A stretch of 5,711 nucleotides of DNA from Vulcanimicrobiota bacterium. GTDB taxonomy: Bacteria > Vulcanimicrobiota > Vulcanimicrobiia > Eremiobacterales > Eremiobacteraceae. A model generated the notes under the pieces. It ran no database searches, was not told the origin of the DNA, and saw only the letters and a program-made list of their open reading frames with translations. This document shows, piece after piece, positions 5,480 through 5,711 of this stretch. The stretch covers positions 1-5,711 of the forward strand of contig JAFANK010000186.1 of assembly GCA_019232725.1 (NCBI GenBank). The letters run 5' to 3'. Position numbers and translations under genes: made by a program. The number at the start of each line of letters is the position of its first letter. The stretch's first letter is position 1.

Positions 5480-5483
5480 GAGG
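5480..5483 (+). promoter_or_regulatory. Ribosome-binding site setting the clpX start
   Basis: GAGG ends four bases before GTG 5488. A second GGAG (5473-5476) is too far upstream. The spacing is short but acceptable, and it supports GTG 5488 over the out-of-frame ATG 5478, which opens a five-codon frame only. Confidence 0.5.
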
Positions 5484-5487
5484 CGGC

Positions 5488-5711
5488 GTGTTTAGATTCG
5501 GTGACGAGAAGGGACAGCTCAAGTGCAGCTTCTGCGGCAAATCGCAGGAGCAGGTCCGCAAGCTCATCGCTGGCCCTGGCGTCTACATCTGCGACGAGTG
5601 CATCGAGCTCTGCAATGAGATCATCGAGGAGGAGCTCTACAAGAACGTCGACGAGAACCTGCGCCTGCGCAATATCCCCAAGCCCAAAGAGATCAACCAC
5701 ATCCTCAATCA
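5488..5711 (+). CDS. clpX: ClpX, unfoldase subunit of ClpXP (N-terminal part; continues past the window)
   Basis: ClpX is a hexameric AAA+ ATPase that recognises tagged proteins, unfolds them and feeds them to ClpP. The window holds the first 74 residues. The start GTG 5488 is chosen because the product then begins MFRFGDEKGQLKCSFCGK, the usual ClpX N-terminus in many bacteria. The C4 zinc-binding domain is complete: Cys13 and Cys16 in CSFC, and Cys35 and Cys38 in CDEC, with the conserved KLIAGPGVYI between them. This domain dimerises and binds substrates and adaptors. The segment ends in the linker (NIPKPKEINHIL) before the AAA+ core, so the Walker motifs lie outside the window. No frameshift is seen. 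The position directly after clpP is typical. Confidence 0.96.
   Translation, partial: MFRFGDEKGQLKCSFCGKSQEQVRKLIAGPGVYICDECIELCNEIIEEELYKNVDENLRLRNIPKPKEINHILN

Noticed and set aside
5478..5495. A five-codon frame (MRRRV) overlapping the clpX start
   Set aside because: Its upstream GGAG is one base from the ATG, too close to work. The GAGG it overlaps serves clpX itself.
1..5711. Reassignment of TGA to a sense codon in this organism
   Set aside because: tig, clpP and the BON-like gene contain no internal TGA and use TGG for Trp, and two frames here end naturally in TGA.

Overview
This window is bacterial chromosome, GC-rich by eye. It is anchored at its right end by the conserved housekeeping run tig - clpP - clpX, all on the + strand with gaps of 37 bases each. 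The ClpX start (MFRFGDEKGQLKCSFCGK) and the unprocessed-looking ClpP N-terminus resemble Gram-positive or Chloroflexi-like lineages more than Proteobacteria. A little-studied phylum such as Eremiobacterota is possible, but I cannot assign one from this sequence.

Layout from left to right. Bases 1-585 hold a decayed YVTN-type beta-propeller gene: four blade repeats, two compensating frameshifts and no visible start. Near 582-590 it runs in frame into the last ~74 residues of a tyrosine recombinase that keeps H-x-x-R, a GH motif and the nucleophilic Tyr. The result is a chimeric ORF ending at 809. After about 120 bases with no gene comes tRNA-Lys(CTT). It is followed by two closely spaced genes: a small membrane-anchored protein with a BON-like C-terminus (1040-1492), and a secreted protein (1508-2776) with a clear signal peptide and a BamE/SmpA-like C-terminus. 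The second gene is cut by an in-frame TGA at codon 50. tRNA-Leu(TAG) follows, then a strong stem-loop that is probably its terminator. Next is a stretch with competing small ORFs: a 44-residue membrane ORF on the - strand, and a Shine-Dalgarno-led micro-ORF on the + strand. After it come tRNA-Gly(GCC) and a structured 166-base leader before tig.

The right half is a protein-quality operon. Trigger factor folds nascent chains at the ribosome exit. ClpP is the serine-protease chamber and ClpX the unfoldase that feeds it. The left half is accessory and partly degenerate, consistent with past insertion and deletion around a tRNA gene.

I see no CRISPR array, no intact mobile element and no convincing new defence or metabolic system. 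The observations most worth checking are the propeller-recombinase fusion, the TGA inside an otherwise intact secreted-protein gene, U-U mismatches in two of the three tRNAs, and the unusual translation start of tig.
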